Source: Globisporangium splendens (lineage: Eukaryota; Oomycota; Peronosporomycetes; Pythiales; Pythiaceae). Taken from it: 64,000 nt of DNA. The notes beneath the pieces were generated by a model. That model made no database searches and was not told the origin of the DNA. It saw only the letters and a list, made by a program, of their open reading frames with translations. The stretch's first letter is position 1, and each line of letters starts with the position of its first letter. The stretch covers positions 1 through 64,000 of the forward strand of contig VFIW01000122.1 of NCBI GenBank assembly GCA_006386115.1, read 5' to 3'. Positions 41,391 through 52,551 of this stretch are shown piece by piece. The position numbers and the translations under genes were made by a program.

Positions 41391-44207
41391 CTATACACTG
41401 CGGCGCGCCGTCGGCGCCATCCACGCATCATACACACCCTTACGACCCTCTTCTCCACTCGCTGTCATGGCGGCAATGGCGTCCGCTTGCGTCCACCGCG
41501 GCGTCGCGGTCATCGCGTGCGGCTTCCACAGACACGTCGCAGGTTTCCGCCAGCCGTTGATTTCGTCCACGAGCGCATTCACGAGCTCGTCGCTTGGCTC
41601 TTGCTCACGCTGCACCAACTTGATGACGCGATCATTGGACGAAGTCGCGTACCGGATGAACCCGCGCTCGACGAGGAAGTCGAACGATTGCTTGATGCTC
41701 TCGCTGCAGAGCGCCTCGGCGTGCACGAGTTGGCGCTGGAGGAAGAGCGCGCGCGCCAGCAACTGCACGCGGCGCACCACCGCGCGCTCGCTGTTGTCGA
41801 CATCGACGCCATCATCGAATGTTGCTCCCAAACTCCACAGACCCTGTGCACACAGCCAGAGCGAGTCGACGAACGGCCAGTGCAGCGACAGCACGAAGCT
41901 CACGAGCTTGGACGCCCGCCAGCGATGCAGATCCACGACCACGTACCCGTCCTTCTCGCCTTCCAGTCGGCACGCAGATGCCACCCGCGCAACGAACTGG
42001 TTGAGCTGCGCGGCGATGTCGATCGCGTCGTGGCGGCAGATGTGGCGCAAGAAGTTCCACATCATCAATGCCTTCCCCTCCACGTCTGCGCGCGCAAGGA
42101 TGCACACATTACTGCTGCCGGTCGTGTTGCACGTGGCGGTAGCACACGTCAATGCGTCAATGGCGCCGGCGATCGCCATTTCCGGAAGAAACACGTGGAG
42201 CACATGGTTCCGGTAAAAGCCGATCTCCAACGCGCGCGTCGGGAACTTGAGTTGCGGCATCAGCACGCCCTGTGGCGACACGTCGACGTTCAGGATGGAG
42301 AGCGCGTGCGCCGCAATAGCGTCGTCGTGGACGTGAGTAAGGTGCGCCGCTCGCGCCTCCAGTTCGTGCACGAGCCACGACACGCGCGACGCGAGCATCT
42401 CCTGGGTCTGGTAGCTGCGCTTCCACATGAGTAGCGCCGCCACAAGCGCCGTGCTCGTGACTGTGCCGGTCGTCTGCATGTGCACCGCGAGCTCGCGCGC
42501 CGTGTCGTCCAGCGACGAGTCCTGCGTCAGCGCGAGCGGCTCGCCGAAGCGCACGTACGCGTGGCCGCAGCGCAGGAAGAAGATGTCCCAGACCGACTTG
42601 AGGAAGCCCGCGATGCTCTCCTTCTGCTTGGGCTTGCCCAGCAGCTGGTTTGCGTACTCCTCGACCTCGTACACCTTGTCGTAGTCGAGCGAGATCGGCA
42701 CAAGCAGCACTTTCTTCTGCTTCTTGGACTCCGAGTCGAGCTTGGTGTAGTCGTGGAACATGGAGAGGAAGCCCAGACGCGGTTTGCAGACGCGACCGTG
42801 GCGCGAGCGTCCGCCTTCCACAAACACTTCGATCGGGTTGCCGTCGCTCATAAGCTCGTGGACGTAGCTCGCCAGCACCTGCTTGTACAACCGGTCGTCT
42901 CGGAAGGACCGGCGGATGAAGAAGCTCCCGTTCGCACGCAGGAACGGACCCAGGAGCGGCAGATCCAGGTTGTTGCCCGCCGCGATCCGCGGCAAAGGCA
43001 GCCCGTACGCGAAGCACAGGTAGCTGATAATCAGATAGTCGAGGTGCGTCTTGTGCGTCGGCGCAAACACGACGCTCACATCGTCGCCCTCCTGCTGCAT
43101 GGCGCGCTCGAGCGTCTCGAGTACGTGGTGCAGCGACGCAACGTCCACGTGCACGCCGTTAAACAGCATGCGCCACGTCTTGGTCAGGATCCACCCGAGC
43201 GTGCGCACCGCAGGCATGAACATGTCCGACTGCAGTCCGGAAAAGATCCGACTCACGCGGCGCATGTCCTCAGTGCTCAATGAATCCTGCTGTTGCTGCA
43301 CGCGCGACACGAGGTTCTGACGGTGGGTCTTGACGGACGACGGTGCGCGTCCATGGAAATTGTGGCCCACACCCGACCGCGCGATGAACACGACGTCCAG
43401 CACTGTGTGTCGGAAATCCGAGACCTTCATCGCCGACTGGCCCGCGCGGTTACCTGCACCGACCGAGGCCGCGGCTTCAGCGCAGCGCTCCTCCATGGAC
43501 GACAGCAGCCACGAGTGGTGCATAATGTCCACGAATCCATGGTCTCGCGTGGCCACAGCGTGCTGTCTCTCGTCTTCCTGGACAACCTCAGCGGCGGACT
43601 CAACAGTGGGAAGTTTCTCCAAAGCATCATCCTTAGTCACAGCGGTGACGTTATGAACCTTCTTGTCCGTCTTGTTGTCGTCGTTCTGCTCCGTTTCGTC
43701 CAACGACGAGCTCGCGATAGCGTGAAGCGCTCTGTCGTTCCGGTCTGGCATCGCCTGCCACTCACTCGGGCTCCACTTCACAGCCGCGTCGCTCAGCCCG
43801 CCACTCGATCGCATCTCGGACGCATAGCTCGGCATCTTGGGTTTCCGCACCAGAGGGTACTGCGCTTCCGTCGTCGCGTCCGAACTGCTGTTGTCCTTAC
43901 GCGCATTGTACGCGACGGCGAGCGCCATGCTCGAACCTGTGACGCTGCGCTCGCGTAGCGCGGCCTTGGCCGTAGTCACAGCGTTGTCCTGTTGCTGCTG
44001 CTCGTCGATCGCCTTCTCGGACTTCTTGAGCAGCATGCGCACTTTCTCCTGGTACTTGCGGTAGCGCAACTGGATGCGCAGCGCCGCGCCATTGTGCTGC
44101 AGCACCGTGTGCAGTGTGCTGCTCGTCGTGTGCTGCGCGTACTCCTCCAGGTACGACTGTGGCGACGGCAGCACCATGGCCTTCTTCTTGGCGAGCGGCT
44201 TGAGCAT
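41391..44207 (-). CDS. Glycerol-3-phosphate / dihydroxyacetone-phosphate O-acyltransferase (PlsB/GNPAT-like)
   Basis: 938 residues, no introns, stop TAG. The acyltransferase blocks are clear: block I THKTHLDYL (catalytic H-x4-D, about residue 382), block II around GSFFIRRSFRDD, block III FVEGGRSRHGR (about 464) and block IV LLVPISLDYDKVYE. The order and spacing are those of PlsB, mitochondrial GPAT and peroxisomal GNPAT. It acylates position 1 of glycerol-3-phosphate or DHAP at the start of phospholipid or ether-lipid synthesis. An unusually long N-terminal region (about 300 residues, Ser/Lys-rich with coiled segments, IQ-like LRIQLRYRKYQEKVR near the start) and a ~350-residue C-terminal helical region flank the core. 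The gene ends in TARRSV, without a clear peroxisomal SKL signal. Divergent from the NIPA-like gene. Confidence 0.88.
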   Translation of the reverse strand: MLKPLAKKKAMVLPSPQSYLEEYAQHTTSSTLHTVLQHNGAALRIQLRYRKYQEKVRMLLKKSEKAIDEQQQQDNAVTTAKAALRERSVTGSSMALAVAYNARKDNSSSDATTEAQYPLVRKPKMPSYASEMRSSGGLSDAAVKWSPSEWQAMPDRNDRALHAIASSSLDETEQNDDNKTDKKVHNVTAVTKDDALEKLPTVESAAEVVQEDERQHAVATRDHGFVDIMHHSWLLSSMEERCAEAAASVGAGNRAGQSAMKVSDFRHTVLDVVFIARSGVGHNFHGRAPSSVKTHRQNLVSRVQQQQDSLSTEDMRRVSRIFSGLQSDMFMPAVRTLGWILTKTWRMLFNGVHVDVASLHHVLETLERAMQQEGDDVSVVFAPTHKTHLDYLIISYLCFAYGLPLPRIAAGNNLDLPLLGPFLRANGSFFIRRSFRDDRLYKQVLASYVHELMSDGNPIEVFVEGGRSRHGRVCKPRLGFLSMFHDYTKLDSESKKQKKVLLVPISLDYDKVYEVEEYANQLLGKPKQKESIAGFLKSVWDIFFLRCGHAYVRFGEPLALTQDSSLDDTARELAVHMQTTGTVTSTALVAALLMWKRSYQTQEMLASRVSWLVHELEARAAHLTHVHDDAIAAHALSILNVDVSPQGVLMPQLKFPTRALEIGFYRNHVLHVFLPEMAIAGAIDALTCATATCNTTGSSNVCILARADVEGKALMMWNFLRHICRHDAIDIAAQLNQFVARVASACRLEGEKDGYVVVDLHRWRASKLVSFVLSLHWPFVDSLWLCAQGLWSLGATFDDGVDVDNSERAVVRRVQLLARALFLQRQLVHAEALCSESIKQSFDFLVERGFIRYATSSNDRVIKLVQREQEPSDELVNALVDEINGWRKPATCLWKPHAMTATPRWTQADAIAAMTASGEEGRKGVYDAWMAPTARRSV

Positions 44208-45037
44208 CGCGCCTGTCGTCCGGCGTCACACACTGCAGCAACTGCGAGTAAGAGAGAGAGAGAGAGAGAGTGAGAGTGAGAGTGAGAGTGAGACGAAGCT
44301 TTGGACGGCGTTGAGTGTGGGGTGTTGGTTCCATTGTGGTGGTTGTGAAGACGGCGCTCTATTCGAGGCGGAGCATGCAGTCGCATCCTGGATCAACACT
44401 CTGCAAATGCGATTACGATTTTGAGACTGTGGCAGTAGCAGTGATTGCTCCGAAGTCAAGGTCGCACGAAGGTAGCCTTTAACCTACTTCAATGTCGCAC
44501 GAGAGTCCTACTCTTCATCTGGTCCAACGTCGTACGAAGGTCGCAGAAATCAGAATGTCGGAAAGGTTGCGCGAACGGATCTGGTATCTGTTTTGTTTAT
44601 GTACACTCTCGAACCAGCAGTGAACCCACAGAGAGGGCTTCTATTGAAGTGGTGGATGTCGTCGCCCTACAAACAGCAAAACAAGTCACAGTGGTTATCA
44701 TTTTACCAGGCGACAGCAGCAGCAAATCCGAAGAAGACGCAAGCAGCAGCGCCTCTGTGCCTCCTGACTGCGTGCGTGCACGCGTGTGTGTGTGTGTGTT
44801 TGCTTTTGTCTGTCTTCTCTCTCTCTCTCTCTCTTGTGCGGATCCACCCACACACGACGCCAGCAGCAGCGCCGCTGCCTTCTTCTTTTCCTTTGAAGCT
44901 CGACGATGTCCCTTCCCGCCGCGCCGTCATGGGCGACCAGACGCGTCCAAGATCCAGCAATTCCCTGCAATAGTGATGCACCACCGTTGAGTGGGTACAA
45001 GAGGAAGACGAGCGTGACGCTACGGATACGACACAAG
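44208..45037. promoter_or_regulatory. Divergent intergenic region acyltransferase / NIPA-like gene
   Basis: Contains a GA/GAGT repeat at 44244-44285, just upstream of the acyltransferase start, and a (TG)n/(CT)n stretch at 44785-44834. An in-frame ATG at 44906 could lengthen the NIPA-like protein by 44 residues but would bury its signal peptide, so it is treated as leader. No other gene is supported. Confidence 0.4.
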
Positions 45038-47361
45038 ATGATGCGGCATCACCCGCTGCTTGTGTTCGGATGCGGCGTGCTGTTTGCGGCGCAGATGCCG
45101 CATGTGACGACGGCGCTCGCGAACGTGCAGAAGTGCTCGTCGTGCGACGTCCCGAGCGAAGCGCAGATCCCGTTTTGTGCTGAATTCGTGAGCTATTCGT
45201 CGTGCCGCTCAAAGTCGTCATGGCGGGAAATGGTGCGACGCAGTTCATATGCTTAATTGTTGTGGGTCATACGTCCTTATTGAATCATTACGTGCATGTA
45301 ACATTTGCACAGGATAATGCCGCTCAGGAAGAGTACGCAAAGCTCCTGAACGAATCCAGTACGACCGCGTCCTCGGCGCAAAACGCGTCGTGCGCGACAG
45401 CACTGAAGCACGCCGAGTGCGCCAAAGTATTTAATGTGTGCGAGCTGGGAGCCGCGCAGAGCTTTTGCCGCGACAGCTGCGCGTCGATCATCGCGACCAA
45501 CTGCTCGGCGACTCTATCTGCGACGTCGCTGCATGACACACAGAAGCAGTTTTGCGGCGACACGTCCAACCCCGTGGTGGGTGTCGCCGACGGCGGGAAA
45601 TGCTTTGATGCCGACTACGTCGGTCCCAAGCACTCGGCCTGGGTCATCGGGTTCACGATCGCCGTCGTGTTCTCGTTTTTCGCGAGCGTCGGCATCAATC
45701 TGCAGAAGAAGGCGCTGAAACAGAACGAGCTCACGGCACAGGAGCAAAATACGACGCCAACCCCAGTGTACAGGCTGCCGCTGTGGTGCCTGGGCTTCTT
45801 CCTCATCCTCGCTGGCTCGGTGCTCGACTTTGTCGCGTTCGGACTCGCGCCACAGAGTCTCTTGGCGCCGCTCGCAGCACTCACGCTCGTCTGGAACATG
45901 GTACGTGTCTCCTCATCAAGACACACATATTACGGTGTATATCTGACAAATGTTATGGATGCGTAGATGCTGGCGCCGTGCTTCAATAAGGAAAAACTCG
46001 GTCGTAAGGACATTGCTGCGACGCTCGTGATCTTCACAGGCGCGACGATTGCCGTCGTGTTTGCATCGCATGCGTCACCGTCGTACAACCTGAGCATGCT
46101 CCTCGAGCTCTACCGCGACCCACTGACATGTACGACTGCCATTCAGGCGTCTTATCGAGGCTCCATGCCTCATTATTAACCCTTGGTGTGTGTCTCTTCT
46201 AGGTGCCTACTTTGTCGTCGTGTTCCTGTGTGTGGCGCTGCACTACTCGCTGATCCACCTGGTCGAGAGTTTGAGCCTGACGAGCAAGCACCATCGACTG
46301 ATCCAGGTCGGTCCGCCAGCAGTGTGGGCACGCGTGCGGCTCGTCGCGTACTCGGGACTCGCAGGCACCATGGGCGGCCAATCCGTGCTGTTTGCGAAAT
46401 CCTGTGCTGAACTGCTTAAGGCCGCGTTCCATGGTGATACCTGTCTGCAACACTTTGAGACGTACGTGATCGCGGCGGCGCTCATCGGGTGTCTGTTGTG
46501 CCAGATCCACTATCTGAATTGCGGTCTGGTGCACTATGACGCGCTCTCGGTCGTGCCGATCTACCAGGCGTACTGGATCATCAGCGGCGTGCTCGGCGGC
46601 GTGATCTACTTCCAGGAGATCCGCACGTTCTCCGTGCACCAGGCGCTGGTGTTTGTGCTCGGGATCATGACGACGATCTTTGGCGTCGTGCTGCTCTCGA
46701 AGCGCAAGCCGCATGCACCGGCGCACTCGAAGCGCAAGATCCTCGAGCGCGGCTACAGCTTCACGTCGACGGATGGCGCGAAGGCGGACGGTCACAAACC
46801 GGGCCATTTGCCGACAGTGCCCGAACTCCCCGTCGAGGTGGACGGCAGCACAGTCGAGCTCGAAGGCGACGACGCGGCCAGTGTTGCGTCCATGGCGACG
46901 ATCGTGGAGCATGAGAGCGAGATGAGCACGGGTGAAGAGTCCGACGACGACTCGAATGGCGAAAATGCCGGTGGCGACGAGTCGGACGAAGTAAGTCGCC
47001 AGGTCATCGACAACTACCTCGACATGTCGGCGACCATGGGGTTCACCGAGATCCTCGGCGCGCTAGGCTTTCAGTCTGCGCAGAGTCAGCGCGGCATCTT
47101 TTCGCGGCGGATCTCGAGCCGAATACCAGGGTATGATCCGTTGCGTATTTGTTCTTGTGTGGTGGTCGTGCTAACTTTGTTTTAATTTGTTCATTTAGCG
47201 AAAATGGGTCGGCGCGACCGCAGAGACGAAGCGTCGACGATATTGAGGTCGGCATGCCGTCGGCGTCACGCGACGCAAACCCACGCGAGCGCGTCGCCAA
47301 GCGGAGGTCGATCACGTTCACATCGTTCCAGAACTCCAAGAAGGACCCACCACCCGTCTAA
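45038..47361 (+). CDS. NIPA-like magnesium transporter with a secreted Cys-rich N-terminal domain
   Basis: Five exons, 45038-45232, 45313-45900, 45967-46129, 46203-47130 and 47199-47361, give 678 residues with consistent phases. A signal peptide (LLVFGCGVLFAAQ) is followed by ~130 residues with about twelve cysteines in repeated spacing (KCSSCD, HAECAKVFNVCE, FCRDSCASII), predicted lumenal or extracellular. Then comes the NIPA/EamA-type core: FASVGINLQKKALK, FGLAPQSLLAPLAALTLVWNM, GLAGTMGGQSVLFAKS and PIYQAYWIISGVLGGVIYFQE, about nine membrane segments. The tail is long, acidic and phosphorylatable-looking (EESDDDSNGENAGGDESDE). NIPA proteins mediate Mg2+ transport in animals and are related to the DMT superfamily. 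The Cys-rich head is absent from animal NIPAs. Confidence 0.87.
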
Positions 47362-47570
47362 GGGACTCAAGTGGTCCCCAGAAAGCTAGATGCCTGCGCA
47401 GCAGGTTGTTTTTAGATAAATGCAAATAAAAGAGAAAGACCCGCTTACTTGTGTGTTGCTTTCCGCATGACTGCGCTGTCATTTGCAGTTGATCATCTGG
47501 GCTTTTCTGTATAAATATGCCTCGCTTTCCTTCAGGACAGGTCTGCAATGTCAGCTTCTCCATCGCGTCT

Positions 47571-50500
47571 CTATCGTACGTCCAATGCGCCAGTCGTTGC
47601 CCCTGGAATTTGCTCTACTTCGTCTTCGTGCGCTTCGAGCTCGACATGGAGGTATTGTGATGGCACTGGAAGCATCGATTGCTTTCTTCCTGACGCATGC
47701 GGTTTGCCTCCACCCGAGCGTTTCGACTGAGACGGCGGCGATACCACAGTCGCACGTCGCATGTCCTCATCTGTCGTCGCGTTGGTATGATGCTGGACGC
47801 CGCCACCACTGGCCACTGAGAGCTGCTTGACCTCCTCACGCACGTCATCCAGTGACCGCAGCAGCGTTTCGTTCTGGAGCGCCAACTGAAGGATCATGCC
47901 TTGCAGCAGCTTCGTCGTGGCCGCACTGTTACTACCATCGCTGTACGACATGCCGTGCTCTACCGACCTTCGCGTTCTCGCGCCACCACCAGCGGCAATA
48001 TGACGATCTCTACCACGACGATCGAACACACCCTGCGAATTCCTGCTACCTGGGTTCGTGTAGTTGGCTCGCGTGCTGATGTAGCGCTGGCAACGCGCAT
48101 TCGCGTCCTCGTCGTCGTTGTACGCGCCATTGTAACCGCCGTCGCCTTCGAGTTCGTCTCGCGGCGATGCTACCACCGTTTTCACGAGTCGGCCACCAAA
48201 GTCGCTCAGAGCGCCGACTTGGGATGGGATCAACTTGGCGCTTTTCAGCATCGCGCCTGGCGACAAGATCGCGCGCACGACCGACAGACGCGACGTGCGC
48301 GGGACCAGTTTCGGGCTCTTCGACGCTGCGGACCCGAGGAACCGCGGGAGCTTGCTCAGAAACCGCCTGGCAAGGTCACGGAGCTCCACCACGAGCGCCT
48401 TGGCGTACTGGATCACCTCGACGACGAGATGCATCCGCTTGCACGACGAGAATTCGACCTCGACCTCGTCCATGGCTTTGTGGTACGCGTCCGAGATCAC
48501 CACGAGCGCCAGGTTGGCGACAATGACCACATGGATGACGACAAAGCCCGTAAACAGCACGATCTCGATCGCTGGGGGATCTCGTTGGTCTTGTTGGAGA
48601 AGTCGAGACGAAGGCGCGGCGCGTCCGACTGCCATGCCGAGCAACGACGTCATGGCGGCCGCTACGCTGCGAAACGGACTTGATTCCGGACCAACAGCGA
48701 CCACAAAAGCACTCGCGTAGCCGTACATGAGCAGTGCGACGCACACCAGAAGTGCCAGTAGCTTTGTTTTCGCCAGCAGCAGCGTGCGCACAAAGGCGTC
48801 GATGTGCTTGGTGATCCGAAGCAGCAGAAGTAGCAGCAACCAGCAGACACACGTGTTGGTCGCCACGAGTTGTTGCGAGACGTGGAAGGTCGCAATATAC
48901 GGCCGCAACGATACAAACGCGTCCGAGGTCAGTGGGAAGGTTGACGGGAAATGGATCAGCGCCAGCAACCGCAACAGCCACACGATAAAGTACGCCACGA
49001 GACTGATTGAGCACGCCGCTGCGCCGTACCGTGTTGAGTACCGCAGCGCTCTGTGTGCGCCTGTGGCCGCCGACAGCGCTTTCCGCCGCTGCCGTCCCGT
49101 GTGCGCAAAGATCTCTGTGGCCGGAAAGAACCCATAGAAGAGCAGCACGACGCAACCGCAGAGTGTGTGCCACCAATCGTCCTCGTAGTACAAAAAGCTC
49201 TTCGTGACCGGTGCGCTGGTGGCCACGAGACTTGGAACGACGCCGCTGCTCACGGGGAATTCCACGACAAACCGGAGCAGCAGCACCGTGCGCAGCATCA
49301 CGTTAACGAGGTTCACATCGAGCATCACGACGCGCGTGTGCCGGTCAATATACGCGTCATTCTCGAGCCGCGACAGGATCTGGGACGCCTGTGTGGAATT
49401 GGCCCGCGGCAAGATCACGGAGAACGCCGGCGCGGGGAAGCTGCCACCTGCCATGGACGAGAACATGGTGCTTCGCTCAACTGTTGTGGTTTTCGTGTCG
49501 TTGTGACCTGCGAATAGGAAACTGATACCATCGCTGCCGCCGAAGGACTCGCGAGACTCGTACTCCGCCGAGTTTTCATGCTCGCCGCGCTGCGAGCCAT
49601 AGCAGTAGAGCCAGGATTGAGATTCAGACGAGGATGACTCCGTCAACGCCGATGGAAAGTACGACGTGATCCGTGACGCGCAGTTGGATTGCGTCACTGT
49701 CCGATGCGGATGCCCCCGACGACGCGGCTGTTCTGGAACACGACGTCACTCTCGTCCACTGAGGACGAAGCAGAAGAGGAGGAGGTTTGCGGATACGAGA
49801 GCCGCAGGAAGGGGTCGCGGAGCCACGTGAAGAGCTCGTCAGCGCTCGCGATGCCGCAAAACTGCTTCACATCGGCGGTTGCTGTCTTGAAATCCGCATC
49901 CAGGTACTGGGCTACAAAGTTAAAGCAAGAGAAGGGCAACTCTGTGAGTTGATAGAGAAATGATGACAACAATTTGAATCTGAGTTGCATACACATTGGC
50001 ACGTTCGTGAAGCGGAACAACTGCTCGCTCGCGACGGCAAAGTGCGTGTTGACGGTGTAAAAGTAGAGAAACACGGCGTGCAGCACAAGCTCGTGGATCT
50101 TGGCGCGGATGCGCGCGCGGCGTTTCTGCTCGATGAGCATGTTCGCGTGGCCCTGGCACAGCTCCTGCAGCTCCGTGATGCGCTTGTGGTTGCCGTGTGT
50201 GCGTCTCCACCTACGATATAATTACACAGTTAATATGATATCACGCGGCATATACACCTCAGCAAGGCGCATTTTACCATCGCTGGAGCTCGACGATCGC
50301 GTCGGTTCTCGTCTTCTCCACGAGTTCATCGAGCGTCGGCACGTGGCTCTTGTCGTCCGCGCCGCCGCTGAGCTCACTCCCTGTGTGTGGACTTGAAGAA
50401 GTTGCTGCTTGTCGTCCCTCCACTGAGTGCTCGTTGGCTGGCACTGGAAGCCAAACTGCTGCGGGTGCTCTGTCTTGGGCTCTTGGGACGACGACGGCAC

Positions 50501-50590
50501 GCGAACGTCGAGTCCACGACCATTGTGATTTCTTGGGTCTTTCACCTGCACAGACGGACGCTCTTAGTGTCTGCAGCCATTGTGTCGACA
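47571..50590 (-). CDS. Polycystin-2-like (PKD2/TRPP) cation channel; 5' part of the frame broken
   Basis: The bulk is an open 708-codon frame, 49697-47571: the TOP/polycystin extracellular domain (AYIDRHTRVVMLDVNLVNVM, FVVEFPVSSGVVPS), the S1-S6 channel segments with the pore region, and a long basic/Ser-rich cytosolic tail ending near 47574. Upstream exons are recognisable at 49700-49906, 50003-50210 (ELVLHAVFLYFYTVNTHF, the TM1 region) and 50278-50590 (PTLDELVEKT), with good donor/acceptor pairs (intron 50211-50277; intron from 50002). However one base is missing at about 49698 between exon 3 and the main frame, another at about 50385, and probably one at about 50560. Either this copy is dying or the consensus lost single bases. 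Family role: Ca2+-permeable channel of cilia and endomembranes. Exon 1 has a decayed duplicate at 40890-41328. Confidence 0.75.
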
Positions 50591-50957
50591 CGCTCGCGCT
50601 TGCTCTGACTCAACGAGCATCTTGGCGCTGGGGAGTATTTTGGTCGGGGACGCCAGCATTTTGGTTGCCGTTTTTAGCTCGGAGTTCAAGTGGCGAGTTG
50701 ATGGTACCTTCGTGCAACACGCACACAGACAACTTAGCACATACCGGTTGGATGCCGGTATTCGCATGTTGCTGTTCAAATTTGCGAACTTGAAAAAAAG
50801 CACTTGTTGCTGTGCTCATAAACCTTTTTATATACAATATATACCTTTAAGTGTACTGGGTTTCCTTTCATGAAATCGCTGTAATTATTATAAAAGGGTT
50901 CTCCATTGCTGTTCCCAACCAAATACCATGCAAATATCTGTCTGACGAACAGCCACA
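50591..50957. promoter_or_regulatory. Divergent intergenic region polycystin / RsmH
   Basis: The left part (to about 50800) is the polycystin 5' flank shared with 40890-41040. The right part should hold the RsmH promoter. No gene is supported. Confidence 0.4.
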
Positions 50958-52484
50958 ATGCTGCTCCGCTGTGCATCCGCAGTGCGTGCGCAATGCGCAG
51001 CCACAGCGCACAGAAGCCGCCGCTGCTTCGCTTCAACTGCTTCTGCTGCACCTGAGCACATCCCCGTGCTGCTGCAGGAGACTGTCGCGCTCTGGGGTGG
51101 CGCCAACAGCAGCACAAATAACGGCAGAAAGCGCTACTTTGTGGACGGCACGACGGGCTTTGGCGGCCACTCACGCGCGCTGCTCGAGCGCTACGACGAC
51201 GCGCAATTGCTCTGTATCGACCGCGATCCAGAGGTAATATCCGACTTGTATGGGTCTGTAGACTCTCTTATATTAACGGCTGTGTGTGCCTCCACTAGGT
51301 GCTGGCGATCGCGCGCGCCAATCTGCGCGACTTCTACGGTCGCGTGACGTTCCAGCAGGGCTCGTACGCGGACATCCGGGCGCATCTAGAAGCCGTGAAT
51401 TTCCCGCACAGTGTGGATGGCATCATGGTGGACCTGGGTGCCAACAGCTTCCACTTCGATCAGGCGCACCGCGGCTTCAGTTGGATGCACGACGGTCCGC
51501 TGGACATGCGCTTCGACCAGAGCAACGACGCCATCCCCACGGCCGCGCACGTGCTCAATACGCACTCGGAAGTGCAGCTCACCAAGGTATAAATGCACAT
51601 ATATGTCAATTTGAGATGGAAGTGCACGTACATAATATCGATATGCGTAGATCTTTAAGGAGTTTGGGGAAGAGAAGCTCGCCAAGGAGTTCGCCAAGGC
51701 GGTCGTGCGCGACCGCGAGGAGAAGGGCGTGGTGTTCAAGACGACACAGGACCTGAAGCTGTGCATCGAGCGCATTGCGCGCAGATGGTCCAACGACAGC
51801 AGCAAGACGTCCTCCTCTTCAAAAGACAGCAAAAAGAGCAACGCGGCTGCTGCGACCAAGTCGAAGACGCATCCCGCGACGCGCTGCTTCCAGGCGCTGC
51901 GCATTTATGTCAACCAGGAGCTCCAGCATGTCGAGGTACTGCGAGCTTATCACTCTACTGGTTCATGGTTGATGCTGATTATTTGTGTGTGGGATGTTGG
52001 ATTATTTAGGAAGGGATCCATGAACTGATCAACTGTCTAGCGCCTGGAGGACGACTGGGTGCGTTGCTTACTAAAGACGATATGGCGAATCTCTTGACTC
52101 ATCTCTTCTGTTTAATGCCAGCGACAATCGCGTTCCACTCGCTTGAGGATCGTCCGATCAAGACGCTCTTCCGAAAGCTCGTACGTTTTCGATATGTCGA
52201 TATGTATAAAAGTGCGCACATGTGTTCGATGCATGCTCATTCGCTCTCTCGCTCTCTCTCTCTCTCCTTAATAGGACAAACAGGGGCTACAGAACGATGA
52301 CGAGGATGAGTACGATGACCTGTTTGGTGACGAAAGCGATGAAGACGACGACGATGAGGAACCAGTCGAGACCAAGAGATTCCACCTCGCCAAGCGGAAA
52401 GCGATCAAACCAACCGCAGACGAAATGAGCAGAAATCCGCGCTCGCGAAGTGCACGCTTGCGCTGCCTGGAACGCATCGAATAA
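50958..52484 (+). CDS. 16S/12S rRNA (cytosine-N4) methyltransferase RsmH/MraW, METTL15-like, organellar
   Basis: Six exons, 50958-51233, 51299-51586, 51651-51935, 52010-52058, 52122-52180 and 52275-52484, give 388 residues with all phases consistent. An Arg/Ser/Ala-rich leader (MLLRCASAVRAQCAATAHRS) fits mitochondrial import. RsmH motifs follow in order: EHIPVLLQE, FVDGTTGFGGHSRALLE and CIDRDPEVL (SAM site), MVDLGANSF, RGFSWMHDGPLDMRFD, then ALRIYVNQEL, LAPGGRLATIAFHSLEDR assembled across two introns, and the terminal NPRSRSARLRCLER. The enzyme N4-methylates the small-subunit rRNA decoding region. A Ser/Lys-rich insert near residue 245 and an acidic DDDEE insert after LFRKL are extra to bacterial forms. 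Confidence 0.93.
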
Positions 52485-52551
52485 AGGAATCTAGACGCAA
52501 CAACATAAGCACAGGTAATATGGAAACGCTGTCTCTCATTTACCAACACTT

